A DNA stretch of 64,000 nt from Lutibacter litoralis (GCF_014646675.1 NZ_BMNS01000003.1:382070-446069); one strand, 5' to 3'; shown: positions 39,601 to 49,135, counted from the first letter of the stretch. The notes: generated by a model from the letters alone, not told the origin. A program made the numbers and translations.

Positions 39601-41183
39601 GAAATTCTACGCCGTTTGTTGGTTTAATTTCTCCTCCACCGCATCATGATATTTATTCTATTGAAGATTTAGCACAATTAATTTTTGATTTAAAGAATGC
39701 CAATAGAGAAGCTCGAATTAATGTAAAATTAGTTTCAGAAGTTGGAGTTGGGACTATTGCTGCGGGAGTTGCAAAAGCAAAAGCAGATGTTGTTTTAATT
39801 GCAGGTTACGATGGTGGAACTGGAGCATCTCCACTTACATCATTAAAACACGCAGGTTTACCTTGGGAACTTGGGTTAGCAGAAGCGCAACAAACTTTGG
39901 TAATGAATGATTTACGTTCTAGAATTGTTGTAGAATGTGATGGACAGTTAAAAACAGGAAGAGATGTTGCTATTGCGGCACTGTTAGGTGCTGAAGAATT
40001 TGGTTTTGCTACTGCTCCCTTGGTGGCTTCGGGTTGTATTATGATGCGTAAATGTCATTTAAATACGTGCCCTGTCGGTATTGCAACTCAAGATAAAGAA
40101 TTGCGAAAAAACTTTAAAGGGACACCAGAACACGTAATTAATTTCTTCTATTACGTAGCTGAAGAATTAAGAGCTATTATGGCACAACTTGGTTTTAGAA
40201 CAATGGATGAAATGATTGGTCAAACTCAAAAAATTGACTCAAATAAAGCAATTAAGCATTATAAAGCAAAAGGGTTAGATTTATCTTCAATTTTGCACAG
40301 ACCAATAGGTTATGGTAAAATGGCTTTAAGAAATATAGAAAAACAAGATCACGAATTGGACAATGTATTGGATTTTAAACTATTAAAGGATTCGCATAGA
40401 GCAATTTACAGAAAAGAGAAAACTGTATTGAATTATCCAATAACAAATGTAAATCGTTCTACTGGTGCAATTGTAAGTAATGAAATATCTAAAATTTATG
40501 GTCATTTAGGATTGCCAGAAGATACTTTAAATATAAACTTTACAGGGTCGGCGGGGCAAAGTTTTGGAGCTTTTGGTGTACCAGGATTAACATTCACTAT
40601 TGATGGAAATACAAATGATTATTTAGGAAAAGGCTTGTCGGGTGCAAAACTGATTGTTAAGAAACCAGAAAAAGCTGACTTTATTGCTGAAGAAAACATT
40701 ATAGTAGGAAACGTTTGTTTGTTTGGAGCGGTTAAAGGGGAAGCCTATATAAATGGTATTGCAGGAGAACGTTTTGCAGTTAGAAATTCTGGAGCAATTG
40801 CAGTTGTTGAAGGAGTGGGAGATCATTGTTGTGAATATATGACAGGAGGTAAAGTTTTAGTGTTAGGTGGTACAGGTAGAAATTTTGCTGCTGGTATGAG
40901 TGGAGGTATTGCTTATGTATACGATCCAAACAATAAATTTACCAATGGTTTGTGTAATACTGAAACTATAGAGTTTGAGAAAATAGAAAATAAAGATGCT
41001 GCTGAGATAAAAGCATTAATTGAAAAACACGTGCTATACACAAATAGTAATAGAGGTAAAGAATTATTAAAAAATTGGGCAAATAGCTTAAACAATTTTG
41101 TTAAAGTTATGCCTATTGAATATAAACGTGCATTAAAACGTTTAGAGACTGAAGAACAAATGGTTGAAGAATTAACAGCATAA
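36672..41183 (+). CDS. gltB: Glutamate synthase, large subunit
   Basis: A 1503-residue enzyme that uses glutamine, 2-oxoglutarate and reductant to form glutamate. The ATG at 36672 is chosen over the frame start at 36573 because the mature catalytic Cys lies in [18 protein letters not shown], about 13 residues in, as in the family. Domains follow in order: class II glutaminase (1-400), central domain, FMN-binding synthase domain (about 850-1240, with [16 protein letters not shown] and [18 protein letters not shown]), the 3Fe-4S Cys set [13 protein letters not shown] near 1130, and the GXGXG beta-helix to the end. gltD starts five bases later. Confidence 0.97.
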   Translation: MIKQGLYLPEFEHENCGAGFICNLKGQKTNQIIHDALEILVKLEHRGGVSSDGKTGDGAGLLIDIPHKYFQRVCDFELPNQRGYAVGMVFFPKNKNQYRFCKETFEQELKNQGLIILGWRRVPVDSSQLGEIALNSEPIIEQVFIGKTATLKELNFKAKLYAARKIAEHTIAASKMSEASYFYVSSLSNTTLIYKGIIMPEDIGPYYIDLQQPDLVTRLALVHQRFSTNTMPSWELAQPFRFMCQNGEINTLRGNVSRMRVREEIMRSKLFGDDIDKLFPIILPGKSDSASMDMVVELLTLSGRSLPEVMMMLIPEAWEKHQTMSEERKAFYEYNACLMEPWDGPASVPFTDGDYIGALLDRNGLRPSRYTVTKSGKLIMSSEIGVVDIAPEDIEKHGRLEPGKMFLVDMNEGRIINDEEIKAKIVLERPYKEWLDETRIDLKDVPNTNEDCPIETLDIKTRSRLYNYTIEDIQEVITPMAQNGKEALGSMGIDTPLAVLSDRPQLISNYFKQLFAQVTNPPLDGIREEIVTDISLALGKDRNIFSITKRQCKKLRIQNPVISNNDLEKIRNIKIGRDFKAITIAMLYQKDKGVNGLEDALEDIIKEVSKAVDTRNNIIILSDRGANEEMAPIPALLACSFVHHELNRLRKRSYFDIVIESAEPREPHQFATLFGYGASAINPYMVNEIIRLQVKDGFITGMDEQKAVDNFNKAIGTGLLKIMNKIGISTLHSYRGSQIFEIVGFNSKFVEKYFPFTASRIEGVGLYEIEKEISARYNYAYPKTLIKNRLGLNIGGHYRWRRGGERHMFNPTTVAKLQQAVRLSDQDSYNVYAKTVNEQAEHLMTIRGLFEFNNFDPIPIEEVEPWTDIVKRFKTGAMSYGSISREAHENLAIAMNRIGGKSNSGEGGEDRRRFQKDINGDSRNSAIKQVASGRFGVTSHYLTNAEEIQIKMAQGAKPGEGGQLPGEKVLPWIAEARNSTPFVGLISPPPHHDIYSIEDLAQLIFDLKNANREARINVKLVSEVGVGTIAAGVAKAKADVVLIAGYDGGTGASPLTSLKHAGLPWELGLAEAQQTLVMNDLRSRIVVECDGQLKTGRDVAIAALLGAEEFGFATAPLVASGCIMMRKCHLNTCPVGIATQDKELRKNFKGTPEHVINFFYYVAEELRAIMAQLGFRTMDEMIGQTQKIDSNKAIKHYKAKGLDLSSILHRPIGYGKMALRNIEKQDHELDNVLDFKLLKDSHRAIYRKEKTVLNYPITNVNRSTGAIVSNEISKIYGHLGLPEDTLNINFTGSAGQSFGAFGVPGLTFTIDGNTNDYLGKGLSGAKLIVKKPEKADFIAEENIIVGNVCLFGAVKGEAYINGIAGERFAVRNSGAIAVVEGVGDHCCEYMTGGKVLVLGGTGRNFAAGMSGGIAYVYDPNNKFTNGLCNTETIEFEKIENKDAAEIKALIEKHVLYTNSNRGKELLKNWANSLNNFVKVMPIEYKRALKRLETEEQMVEELTA

Positions 41184-41188
41184 GAGAT

Positions 41189-42649
41189 ATGGGAAAAGTA
41201 ACAGGATTTAAAGAATTCGAAAGAAAAGACGAAACATATAAGCCAGTTAAAGAACGTGTAACTCATTATAGCGAGTTTACACAACCATTAAACAAGGCTG
41301 AAATTACAAAACAAGGATCGAGATGTATGGATTGCGGAATTCCATTTTGCCATAGTGGTTGTCCGCTTGGGAATTTAATTCCAGATTTTAACCACATGGT
41401 GCATCAGGGCGAATGGAAAAAAGCCTCATGGATATTGCATTCAACAAATAATTTTCCTGAATTTACAGGAAGATTATGTCCAGCTCCCTGCGAGCAGGCT
41501 TGTGTGTTAGGTATAATTGACGATCCTGTTTCAATTGAAAATATTGAAAAAAGTATTGTAGAAAGAGCATTTAAGGAAGGTTGGATACTTCCTCAAATTC
41601 CAAGTAAAAGGACTGATAAAAAAATTGCTGTTGTTGGTTCTGGTCCAGCAGGTTTAGCAGCTGCCCAACAATTAAACAGAGCTGGGCATAGCGTAACTGT
41701 TTTTGAAAGAGATGATAAAATAGGTGGTTTATTACGTTATGGTATTCCTAATTTTAAATTAGAAAAAGGTATTATTGATAGAAGGATTGACATTCTTAAA
41801 AAAGAAGGTATAGTATTTAAAACCAATGTTCACGTTGGAGTAAATTATGATGTTAAAGATTTAAAGAAATTTGATGCAGTGGTATTATGTGGAGGTGCTA
41901 CTCAAAAAAGAGGTTTACCAATTAAAGGTGGAGATCATAAAGATGTTGTGCAAGCAATGGATTTTTTAACCCAACAAACTAAAGTTGTTTTTGGAGAAAA
42001 AATAAAAGATCAAGTGTTAGCAACTGATAAAAATGTAATTGTAATTGGAGGTGGAGATACAGGTTCAGATTGCGTTGGAACTTCAAATCGTCACGGAGCA
42101 AAATCTGTAACAAATTTTGAAATTATGCCTAAACCTCCAGGTCAAAGAAGTCCTTCTACACCTTGGCCATATTGGCCTTTACAATTAAAAACTTCATCCT
42201 CACATAAAGAAGGTTGCGATAGAAACTGGCTCATTAATACCAAAGAGTTTATTACAAACGAAAAAGGTGAATTAACAGCTTTAAAAACTGTAAATGTAGA
42301 ATGGAAAATGGTTCCGGGTCAACGACCAGAATTAATAGAAATTGAAGGTACCGAAAAAACATGGCCTTGCGAACTGGTTTTACTTGCGTTAGGTTTTACG
42401 GGTCCTGAATCTACCCTAAGTGAACAGTTAGATATTGAAACCGATTTTAGGAGTAATTATAAAGCGAATACCAAAGATTACCAAACTAATATTCCATATA
42501 TATTTACAGCAGGAGACATGCGTAGAGGGCAAAGTTTAATAGTTTGGGCCATTTCTGAAGGAAGAGAGGCTGCCAGAAAAGTAGATGAATATTTAATGGG
42601 TTATAGTAATTTACCAACAAAAGGAGACGGAGATTTACCCGCTATGTAA
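41189..42649 (+). CDS. gltD: Glutamate synthase, small subunit
   Basis: A 486-residue flavoprotein that passes electrons from NAD(P)H to GltB. The N-terminus holds the Cys clusters CMDCGIPFCHSGCPLGN and CPAPCEQACVLG for 4Fe-4S centres. The FAD-binding VVGSGPAGLAAAQQLNRAGH near residue 145 and the NAD(P)-binding VIGGGDTGSDCVGTS near 283 are clear. Length is normal. It is five bases downstream of gltB, and a strong terminator follows the pair. Confidence 0.97.
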   Translation: MGKVTGFKEFERKDETYKPVKERVTHYSEFTQPLNKAEITKQGSRCMDCGIPFCHSGCPLGNLIPDFNHMVHQGEWKKASWILHSTNNFPEFTGRLCPAPCEQACVLGIIDDPVSIENIEKSIVERAFKEGWILPQIPSKRTDKKIAVVGSGPAGLAAAQQLNRAGHSVTVFERDDKIGGLLRYGIPNFKLEKGIIDRRIDILKKEGIVFKTNVHVGVNYDVKDLKKFDAVVLCGGATQKRGLPIKGGDHKDVVQAMDFLTQQTKVVFGEKIKDQVLATDKNVIVIGGGDTGSDCVGTSNRHGAKSVTNFEIMPKPPGQRSPSTPWPYWPLQLKTSSSHKEGCDRNWLINTKEFITNEKGELTALKTVNVEWKMVPGQRPELIEIEGTEKTWPCELVLLALGFTGPESTLSEQLDIETDFRSNYKANTKDYQTNIPYIFTAGDMRRGQSLIVWAISEGREAARKVDEYLMGYSNLPTKGDGDLPAM

Positions 42650-42679
42650 TTAAAAATAATCGAAAATTTTATTAATTAT

Positions 42680-42716
42680 AAAACCATCTTTTGTAAAATA
42701 AAGATGGTTTTTTTTA
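42680..42716 (+). terminator. Terminator of gltBD
   Basis: AAAACCATCTTT pairs with AAAGATGGTTTT around TGTAAAAT, followed by a run of T. Confidence 0.85.
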
Positions 42717-42879
42717 TTTTACAATAAGTTAACTTTATGTAAATTAGCACTGTAAGGCAACTTAAGTAACATAGTTAATTCAACTTTACTGATTTAAATC
42801 ATACTATTTAAATTTTAACTATTTTAAATTAGTAGTGGCATTTTATAAATGCTTTCAATTAATTCAAAATAATATAAGA

Positions 42880-43413
42880 ATGAAAAAAATTTTATTAGTA
42901 TTAGCAGTTGGTATCTTTACTTTTTCTTGTAAATCAGATAAAAAAGTAGAAGCTCAAGTTGAAGAAAAAACTGTGGAAGTTATAGAAACTCCAATGTTGA
43001 CGTTAGGTGAATTTGACACAAAAGCAGGGGAGTTTATAGGTGAAGAAATTGAAGTAGTTGGTATTGTTGACCATATATGTAAACATGGTGGAAAAAAGGT
43101 GTTATTAGTATCAGATGAAGGCGATGCTCATGTGGTTTCTGACGAACGCTTTGACGAAGCTTTAATGGGAAGTGAAATTAAATTAGTTGGAGTTGTTCTT
43201 GAAGAAAGAATCGATGAAGCATATCTGCTTAAAATGGAAGAAGATAACATTAAAAGTCACTCTGAAGGAGCTTCAAACGAAGAACAATTTAATGCCAAAA
43301 AGAAACACCTTCAAGATTACAGAGATAAAATGAAGAAAGAAGGAATTGATCATATTTCTAATTATTCCTTACAATATGTTTCACACAAGGAAGTAGCGGT
43401 AATTTCAGAATAA
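42880..43413 (+). CDS. OB-fold-like lipoprotein
   Basis: A 177-residue protein starting at the ATG at 42880, because MKKILLVLAVGIFTFSCKSDKK is a clean lipoprotein signal. An earlier in-frame start at 42835 would spoil it. Residues 45-125 (FIGEEIEVVGIVDHICKHGGKKVLLVSD...IKLVGVV) resemble an OB-fold nucleic-acid-like binding domain, here more likely a small periplasmic fold. A charged tail contains CKHGGKK-type Cys/His residues and HSEGASNEEQ. It lies 10 bases before the PepSY gene and is probably co-transcribed. Function unknown; redox or metal handling is possible. Confidence 0.7.
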   Translation: MKKILLVLAVGIFTFSCKSDKKVEAQVEEKTVEVIETPMLTLGEFDTKAGEFIGEEIEVVGIVDHICKHGGKKVLLVSDEGDAHVVSDERFDEALMGSEIKLVGVVLEERIDEAYLLKMEEDNIKSHSEGASNEEQFNAKKKHLQDYRDKMKKEGIDHISNYSLQYVSHKEVAVISE

Positions 43414-43423
43414 ATATTGCTAG

Positions 43424-43981
43424 ATGAAACAATTGCGAAAATGGAGTAGATTACTTCATAGAGATATTGGCTATTTTTTTATTGGGACTACTTTAATTTA
43501 TGGCTTATCAGGTATTGCATTAAATCATATGAGTGATTGGAATCCTAATTATTCTGTTGAAATAAATAATTTTTCTACAAATATTAATTTAGAAAAAAGT
43601 GATGCTACAAAAGAGAATGTGTTAAAATTATTAGATGAAGTAGATAAACGAGAAAATTATAAAAAACACTATTATAGGAACGATAATCAATTAAAAATAT
43701 TTTTAAAAGGAGGTTCTTCTATTATGGTAAATGTACATAATGGAAAGGGCTTTGCAGAATATTTAAAAAAGCGTCCTGTTTTTTATGAGGTAAATTACCT
43801 TCATTACAATCCAAACAGAATTTGGATGTGGTTCTCAGATATTTTTGCAGGAGCTCTTATAGTATTCGCAATTACCTCCTTATTTATGGTAAAAGGGAAA
43901 AAGGGAATTACTGGTAGAGGAGGGATCTATACTGCATTAGGAATCTTAATTCCGATACTATTTTTAATATTTTATTTATAA
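43424..43981 (+). CDS. PepSY-associated membrane protein
   Basis: A 185-residue inner-membrane protein. KWSRLLHRDIGYFFIGTTLIYGLSGIALNH at the start is the first helix of the PepSY-associated TM family, with two His residues that might bind haem. A periplasmic part (residues ~45-125) is followed by WMWFSDIFAGALIVFAITSL and a last helix ending LILIPILFLIFYL-like. Related proteins take part in iron or flavin reduction. It follows the OB-like lipoprotein closely. Confidence 0.8.
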   Translation: MKQLRKWSRLLHRDIGYFFIGTTLIYGLSGIALNHMSDWNPNYSVEINNFSTNINLEKSDATKENVLKLLDEVDKRENYKKHYYRNDNQLKIFLKGGSSIMVNVHNGKGFAEYLKKRPVFYEVNYLHYNPNRIWMWFSDIFAGALIVFAITSLFMVKGKKGITGRGGIYTALGILIPILFLIFYL

Positions 43982-44023
43982 TTCACAGTTAGTTTTAAAA
44001 CTGCTAGTGAATTTATGTTAGAG

Positions 44024-44083
44024 AACTTTGCTTTAGTGTAATAACAATTAAAAACGTTGTTGTAATTAAAGCAAAGTTTTTTT
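44024..44083 (+). terminator. Terminator after the PepSY gene
   Basis: AACTTTGCTTTA (44024-44035) pairs perfectly with TAAAGCAAAGTT (44067-44078), followed by T residues. An inner TAACAA/TTGTTG pair strengthens the stem. Confidence 0.8.
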
Positions 44084-44199
44084 AATACATAGAAATAGCA
44101 TCTCTTTTCGATAATTGAAACTAAAGGAGTTCAATGTTTTTGAAATTGACAAAAATTTGTCATAACATGAAACTAATTCATATTATATTTTAACTAGAT

Positions 44200-45138
44200 T
44201 TAGGCAATCATTTTATAAATAAAACCACCATATAGAGCAATTAAAATAAGACCTTCTTTCCAACTTAATTTCATTCTAACAGGTGCAAATACTAAAGGGA
44301 AAATTAATAGTGAAATCCCGAGCATCCAATAAATATCGCTGGTTAATAATCCTTGATCCTTTACTGTAATTGGCGTAATTATAGAAGTTAGTCCTAAAAC
44401 GGCTAAAATATTAAATACATTAGATCCGATTAAATTTCCTAAAGAAATTGCTTTTTCCTTTTTTAATATTGCAATAACAGAAGCGGCTAATTCTGGAATG
44501 CTTGTTCCAATAGATACAATTGTAATTCCAATTACTCGCTCGCTAACATTAAATTTAGTTGCCATTCCAACAGCACCTTCTATTAATAATTCTGATCCAC
44601 CCCAAAGAGCAACACCTCCAATTGTTAAAAATAATACATTTTTATAGAGCGGTAATTCTACATCATCTTCAGGTAATTCATCAACAACCGCAGGTTTTTT
44701 TTGAAACCTTAATAAATATATTAGGAATACAATTAGCATGGAGAATAAAATAACACCTTCATACCTAACCAAAACACCGTCAAAAGCAATAAAGCCGTAA
44801 AGTAAGAATGATGCTATAATCATAACTGGCCAATCGGTTTTGTAAAAACTCTTTTCAACGCTAATGGTTGAAATTAAAATAGTTATGGCTAGCACTAATC
44901 CTAAATTTGCGATGTTTGAACCAATTACATTTCCTAACGCAAGATCCGCGTGGCCATCTAAAGCAGATTTGATACTTACAATTAATTCTGGTGCGGAAGT
45001 AGCAAATGAAACAACTGTCATACCAATTACAATTTTTGGTATTTGCAACCTTAAAGAAAAGCCTACAGCCGATTTTAACAGCCAATTTCCTCCTAAAATT
45101 AATAATACCAAGCCAATTGCTATAAACAGTAAATTCAT
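44200..45138 (-). CDS. Sodium/calcium exchanger (CaCA family, YrbG type)
   Basis: A 312-residue inner-membrane antiporter with about 10 helices. The two inverted alpha repeats are present: VVSFATSAPELIVSIKSAL with NVIGSNIANLGLVLAI in the first half, and SIGTSIPELAASVIAILKKE with NLIGSNVFNILAVLGL in the second. The Glu in each (S/T)APEL or SIPEL motif binds the cation. The start at the second Met (45138) fits the family better than the longer frame from 45156. It is a single gene between two terminators or promoters. Confidence 0.92.
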   Translation of the reverse strand: MNLLFIAIGLVLLILGGNWLLKSAVGFSLRLQIPKIVIGMTVVSFATSAPELIVSIKSALDGHADLALGNVIGSNIANLGLVLAITILISTISVEKSFYKTDWPVMIIASFLLYGFIAFDGVLVRYEGVILFSMLIVFLIYLLRFQKKPAVVDELPEDDVELPLYKNVLFLTIGGVALWGGSELLIEGAVGMATKFNVSERVIGITIVSIGTSIPELAASVIAILKKEKAISLGNLIGSNVFNILAVLGLTSIITPITVKDQGLLTSDIYWMLGISLLIFPLVFAPVRMKLSWKEGLILIALYGGFIYKMIA

Positions 45139-45229
45139 AAAAAAATATTTGTGCAAATATAATAGAATTATAATCGTATTAAATGAAGTTCTAGAAATTT
45201 CAAAACTTAAATTTTAGTTAATTAACTGC

Positions 45230-45267
45230 TTTTATAGTTGTGTAACTATAAAAATAGTTTATATTTG
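45230..45267 (+). promoter_or_regulatory. blaI promoter with an overlapping palindromic operator
   Basis: TTG (45238-45240), exactly 19 bases, then TATATTTG (45260-45267) give a full Bacteroidota promoter. A perfect dyad TTTTATAGTT-GTGT-AACTATAAAA (45230-45253) covers the -33 element. This is where a BlaI-type repressor would autoregulate. Confidence 0.75.
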
Positions 45268-45285
45268 ATTTAAAATTAATCATAA

Positions 45286-45648
45286 ATGGAAAAGCTCACC
45301 AACAAAGAAGAAGAAATTATGCATGTTTTATGGAAGCTTGAGAAAGCCTTTGTAAAGGATGTGGTTGCCGAATTACCAAAGCCTAAACCTCATTATAATA
45401 CAGTTTCTACGGTAATTAGAAAAATGGAAGATAAAGGCTTTGTTAAACACGAATCTTTTGGAAACACACATAGGTACGCTCCCAATATTTCAAAAGAAGA
45501 CTATAGGAAAAAATATTTTTCTAACGCAATTAATAATTATTTTGAAAATTCTTATAAGAATGTGGTTTCATTTTTTGCCAAAGAAGAAAAAATAAGTATT
45601 GAAGAGTTAAAAGAGATTATTAAAATTATTGAAAATAAAAAAGAATAA
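45286..45648 (+). CDS. blaI: BlaI/MecI-family repressor
   Basis: A 120-residue winged-helix repressor: LTNKEEEIMHVLWKLEKAFVKDVVAELP, then NTVSTVIRKMEDKGFVKHE. Such repressors are cleaved or released when the partner M56 peptidase is activated by a cell-wall signal. The partner begins two bases downstream. No beta-lactamase gene is nearby, so the pair may respond to something else. The dyad just upstream is its likely operator. Confidence 0.93.
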   Translation: MEKLTNKEEEIMHVLWKLEKAFVKDVVAELPKPKPHYNTVSTVIRKMEDKGFVKHESFGNTHRYAPNISKEDYRKKYFSNAINNYFENSYKNVVSFFAKEEKISIEELKEIIKIIENKKE

Positions 45649-45650
45649 AT

Positions 45651-47471
45651 ATGGATTATTTAATGAAAGCTAGTGGCTTGGTAATTCTATTATTTTTGTT
45701 TTACCAACTTTTCTTAAAAAATGAAACATTTTTTAAATCGATACGATCTTATTTTTTAATTGGGCTAATTATTGTAATCACACTACCATTACTTGAGATA
45801 CCTATTTATGTCGAATATATATCACAGCAAGTTCACCTTTCAAGGTTTGAAGAAATGCAAGTTAGTGAAATTACAGGAAAAAGTATTGATTGGATTGTCA
45901 TTCTTCAAACAATTTATTTAATTGGAATTGTATTTTTTAGTTTGAAATTTATAGTTCAGTTAATTTCTATTTCCTATTTAATATTTTCTCATAAAAAATA
46001 TAAAAAAGGCAATCACTTTTATATTGAAACAAGTAAAGATATTACACCTTTTTCCTTTTTCAACTATATCGTATTCAACAACAAACAGTTTTCTTCAACT
46101 GAATTAGAACAAATAATTAACCATGAAAAAGCACATGCTATGCAATGGCATTCGTTAGATACTTTATTGGCTCACATATTGGTTATTTTATTATGGTTCA
46201 ATCCATTTGTTTGGTTCTATAAAAAAGCTGTACAACAAAACTTAGAATTTTTAGCAGATTCGTATGCTCTTGAACTAGCTGAAAACCAGAAATTTTATCA
46301 ACTAACATTATTAAAAGTATTTCAAAAAAATTATTGTACCCAAATAACAAACAACTTTTACAATTCATTAATAAAAAAAAGAATAACTATGTTACACAAA
46401 AACCGATCAACAAGTAAAAATCAGTGGAAATATGCTCTGTTAATACCATTATTAATTGCTTTTGTTTTTGCATTTAATACTAAAACAATTGCGCAAGAAA
46501 TACAAGTGATTGAGGTTGTTGAAAATCAAAAAAACTTTGTTGAGATAATTAACAAAGATTTTCAGAAAAACGATTTAGAACTAGTTATAAAACGTCTTAA
46601 AGCTGATGGAATAGAATTTTCCTATAGTAATCTTAAGTTCAACAGTAATGATGAAATTATTAAAATTTCTATCAAAGCGAAAAACGAAACCTCTAAAGTA
46701 TCCGCAACTTGGGAACAGAAAAATAATACTATCCCAACTATTTATGTTGGAGAAAATAATGGTCAACTCATTGCTTCATCAAGCCCTAAGAATGATTATG
46801 CCAATAAAAAGTATAAGTCTGGTGATGTGAAATTTTTAAACAATGAGGAACTGAAAAAAGCTAACTACGTATTTGTAACTTCAGATGGGGAAACAAAAAC
46901 CTGGACTCCAAAAGATGGCAAAAAGGATAAAATTATTGTAAAAGAAATTCATAAAAACGATAAAGACCAAGTATTATTTTTAAGTTCTGATAATGAAAAA
47001 CCAATTGTGTATGTAGATGGGGAATTATCTGATAATAATGCGTTAGAAAGCACAAACCCAAACAGTATTAAAAGTGTATCGGTTTTAAAAGGCGAAGCCG
47101 CCATGGAACAATACGGCGAGAAAGGGAAAAATGGGTTAATCTTAATTACAACCAAAGAGAATAAAAAAAGTGTAAATCTTCTTAATTCAGATAAAGAAAT
47201 AGATGCAAGTGAAAACGTATATATTATCAAAAGTGATGAAAAAGGAAAAAAAGACAAAATAATAAAATCTCAAAATTTTATTAAGTTTAGTTCTACTGAG
47301 GAGCAACCACTGTATATTTTGAATGAAAAAGAAATTACATCAAAAGAAATGGAAGGTATAGATCCAAACACGATTAAAGCAATAAATGTTTTAAAAGATG
47401 AAGCTGCTGTTGAAAAATATGGTGATAAGGGTAAAAATGGTGTAATAATTATTACTTTAAAAAAGGAATAG
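45651..47471 (+). CDS. BlaR1/MecR1-type M56 peptidase with two TonB-plug-like modules
   Basis: A 606-residue membrane peptidase. About four helices lie in the first 280 residues, and the zinc motif HEKAH (residues ~158-162) precedes a downstream Glu in LEFLADSYALE. After the last helix, around 275-295, the extracytoplasmic part replaces the usual penicillin-binding domain. It carries two copies of a plug-like motif: NSIKSVSVLKGEAAMEQYG plus GKNGLILITTK, and NTIKAINVLKDEAAVEKYG plus GKNGVIIITLKK. These resemble the TonB-receptor plug of SusC proteins. It is probably a sensor-protease for BlaI. Confidence 0.9.
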   Translation: MDYLMKASGLVILLFLFYQLFLKNETFFKSIRSYFLIGLIIVITLPLLEIPIYVEYISQQVHLSRFEEMQVSEITGKSIDWIVILQTIYLIGIVFFSLKFIVQLISISYLIFSHKKYKKGNHFYIETSKDITPFSFFNYIVFNNKQFSSTELEQIINHEKAHAMQWHSLDTLLAHILVILLWFNPFVWFYKKAVQQNLEFLADSYALELAENQKFYQLTLLKVFQKNYCTQITNNFYNSLIKKRITMLHKNRSTSKNQWKYALLIPLLIAFVFAFNTKTIAQEIQVIEVVENQKNFVEIINKDFQKNDLELVIKRLKADGIEFSYSNLKFNSNDEIIKISIKAKNETSKVSATWEQKNNTIPTIYVGENNGQLIASSSPKNDYANKKYKSGDVKFLNNEELKKANYVFVTSDGETKTWTPKDGKKDKIIVKEIHKNDKDQVLFLSSDNEKPIVYVDGELSDNNALESTNPNSIKSVSVLKGEAAMEQYGEKGKNGLILITTKENKKSVNLLNSDKEIDASENVYIIKSDEKGKKDKIIKSQNFIKFSSTEEQPLYILNEKEITSKEMEGIDPNTIKAINVLKDEAAVEKYGDKGKNGVIIITLKKE

Positions 47472-47485
47472 AATACTAAATTTTA

Positions 47486-47524
47486 AAAACCTCTTTTCTA
47501 AAACTTAGAAAAGAGGTTTTTTTA
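47486..47524 (+). terminator. Terminator after the M56 peptidase gene
   Basis: AAAACCTCTTTTCTAA pairs with TTAGAAAAGAGGTTTT around three bases, followed by T residues. The 460 bases from here to the next promoter are very AT-rich, and I see no gene in them. Confidence 0.85.
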
Positions 47525-47990
47525 TTAAAAATAATTAAATTGTTTTTTTTAACACATTATAAGATAAAATCTCCTTTACATTTGAATATAGCATGAAAAA
47601 TTAGCTTTACTTACTTACATTGTTTGATAAAAAGATAAAATATAATTACTGTTTGTAGTTTAAATGTAGTATTAAAATAAAAACAATAAATTAAAATCGT
47701 TTTTAAGTTTACAAATGAAAGGCAATCCGATTAATAATCTATTAAATTGTTGCAAGTAGCTTAACATTCTTCATATCTTCTTTTAATAATTAGTTAACGA
47801 ATCATTTATTAACCTTTAAAAGAATATTTATGCTATCTATTTTTGTATTTTTAACAGTATTAATAATGTCTATTATTAATTATTTATTTAATCTTTAAAA
47901 GAGAATTATTAACACAAATATTTTTATTTGAATTTATATTCAATAGATTATAAATTTATTTAAAAATAAACTAAGAAACTTTCCCACTAT

Positions 47991-48020
47991 TTTGTGGGAT
48001 TTCTTTTTTATGTATTTTTG
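47991..48020 (+). promoter_or_regulatory. Promoter that nearly abuts its start codon
   Basis: TTTG (47991-47994), 18 bases, then TATTTTTG (48013-48020). The ATG of the small gene lies only four bases on, at 48025, so the mRNA should have almost no leader. Confidence 0.6.
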
Positions 48021-48024
48021 CATT

Positions 48025-48174
48025 ATGAAAAAACAACTTTTTAAATTAGTTGCTAAAATTAACAAGGTTTTACTTCCGAGTTTTACAAAAAAAAGACTGG
48101 ATATGGCAAAAGCAAAAAAATGGCAACTAGCAATTATTGGTTGGCGTTATTTTGTTACAAAAAATAGTTTGTAA
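48025..48174 (+). CDS. Small conserved flavobacterial protein (often labelled SsrA-binding protein)
   Basis: A 49-residue basic protein: MKKQLFKLVAKINKVLLPSF and then KAKKWQLAIIGWRYFVTKNSL. The start at 48025 is favoured because the longer frame (from 47992) would begin inside the promoter. I recall this small protein from many Flavobacteriaceae, where databases sometimes call it an SsrA-binding protein; it does not have the SmpB fold, so the name is doubtful. It could interact with RNA or membrane, given the amphipathic, basic character. It lies 35 bases ahead of tRNA-Arg. Confidence 0.7.
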   Translation: MKKQLFKLVAKINKVLLPSFTKKRLDMAKAKKWQLAIIGWRYFVTKNSL

Positions 48175-48197
48175 ATACTTAAAAAGTACTATATTTG
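48168..48197 (+). promoter_or_regulatory. tRNA-Arg promoter
   Basis: TTTG (48168-48171), 18 bases, then TATATTTG (48190-48197), 12 bases ahead of the tRNA. The -33 box overlaps the stop region of the small gene. Confidence 0.65.
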
Positions 48198-48209
48198 CAC
48201 CCGCAAAAC

Positions 48210-48283
48210 GGCCTCGTGGCGCAACTGAATAGCGCACTTGATTACGGCTCAAGAGGTTACAGGTTTGAATCCTGTCGAGGTCA
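48210..48283 (+). tRNA. tRNA-Arg (anticodon ACG)
   Basis: Acceptor GGCCTCG pairs with CGAGGTC (one G-T pair). The anticodon arm is CTTGA-TTACGGC-TCAAG giving ACG, and the T-arm CAGGTTTGAATCCTG is standard. It is followed by a terminator hairpin. Confidence 0.93.
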
Positions 48284-48294
48284 CTAATGATAAT

Positions 48295-48325
48295 AAGGCT
48301 TTCAAGAGATTGAGAGCCTTTTTTA
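48295..48325 (+). terminator. Terminator of tRNA-Arg
   Basis: AAGGCTTTC pairs with GAGAGCCTT around AAGAGATT, followed by TTTT. It also faces the 3' end of the minus-strand gene at 48328. Confidence 0.75.
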
Positions 48326-48327
48326 TT

Positions 48328-48609
48328 TTATCGTTTGCAGAATATTTTAAAATTAAAGGTATTTCTTGCTAAGTATTCAATTTTAAAATTAGGACTATTT
48401 TTATCTAAAAGGTGTCCACTTTTAAAACTTCTAACCTTTACAATTTTATTTTTGTCCACATCATAAAGTAATTCTTCAAAGAACATATCAATAGCATAGC
48501 AATTTAAAGTTTCAGTTTCTGAAATATGGTTATCTATAAAAACACCTTTACTCCAAACTGTGCTTATTTGTTCTTCTTTAGTTAGCCTATTAAATTCGTA
48601 TAAGGTCAT
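48328..48609 (-). CDS. Hypothetical protein, 93 residues
   Basis: A soluble protein with no membrane segment or signal peptide. It opens MTLYEFNRLTKEEQISTVWSKG and has IDNHISETETLNCYAIDMFFEE, then YDVDKNKIVKVRSFKSGHLLD. These phrases resemble small conserved Bacteroidota proteins of unknown function that track a 'bounded' value in one domain. It stands alone between a tRNA terminator and a lipoprotein gene on the other strand. I do not recognise a catalytic motif. Confidence 0.6.
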   Translation of the reverse strand: MTLYEFNRLTKEEQISTVWSKGVFIDNHISETETLNCYAIDMFFEELLYDVDKNKIVKVRSFKSGHLLDKNSPNFKIEYLARNTFNFKIFCKR

Positions 48610-48737
48610 TCTTTTATGTATAGAGTGAATTTTTATTAAAGGTAGAAAAGCATAAATTAAGATTCAATATAAATTAACTTTTCCTTCTGGCTTTGAGTAT
48701 TTTATTTGTAAATTTAATATTGCTTAAAAACGATACT

Positions 48738-49118
48738 ATGAAAAATTCGAGAATACAAATACTTATATTTATATTTATCACTGCAATTTCATCTTGCATT
48801 AGTGATGATGAGATTAATCAGGGTGATGAATTATTAGGTAGTTGGCATCATGGTAATCCTTACGAAATAGGTGGTGAATACACATTAACTTTTTATGCCG
48901 ATTACTCTGGTTTTTGGGGAGACATGAGTTTTTTTCCTCCGCCAGATTTTGAATATGCAATTGGCGGTGCTGCAAGTTTTTCTTGGAGTACTACTAACAA
49001 TCCAAAAACTCTTATAATACCAGATATGAAATTAAATACTCCTTATTCTATTAATGCCGAGGGTCAACTTATTTTGAATAATTTTAGACAAGGCAAACCT
49101 TTTGATAAAATTGAATAA
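48738..49118 (+). CDS. Small lipoprotein of unknown function
   Basis: A 126-residue protein from the ATG at 48738, which gives the lipobox ITAISSCISDD; a longer start at 48693 would bury it. The body contains LLGSWHHGNPYEIGGEYTLTFYADYSG, the start of a lipocalin-like or DUF-type beta-barrel of the kind 'lgtW....' seen in many small Bacteroidota lipoproteins. It ends abruptly (KPFDKIE), so it may be short at the end. A hairpin terminator (49136-49171) follows. Confidence 0.65.
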   Translation: MKNSRIQILIFIFITAISSCISDDEINQGDELLGSWHHGNPYEIGGEYTLTFYADYSGFWGDMSFFPPPDFEYAIGGAASFSWSTTNNPKTLIIPDMKLNTPYSINAEGQLILNNFRQGKPFDKIE

Positions 49119-49135
49119 GGTTGATTCATCAAAAT

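Noticed and set aside
45286..47471. Beta-lactam resistance operon
   Set aside because: No beta-lactamase or penicillin-binding gene is present, and the M56 sensor region is not a penicillin-binding domain.
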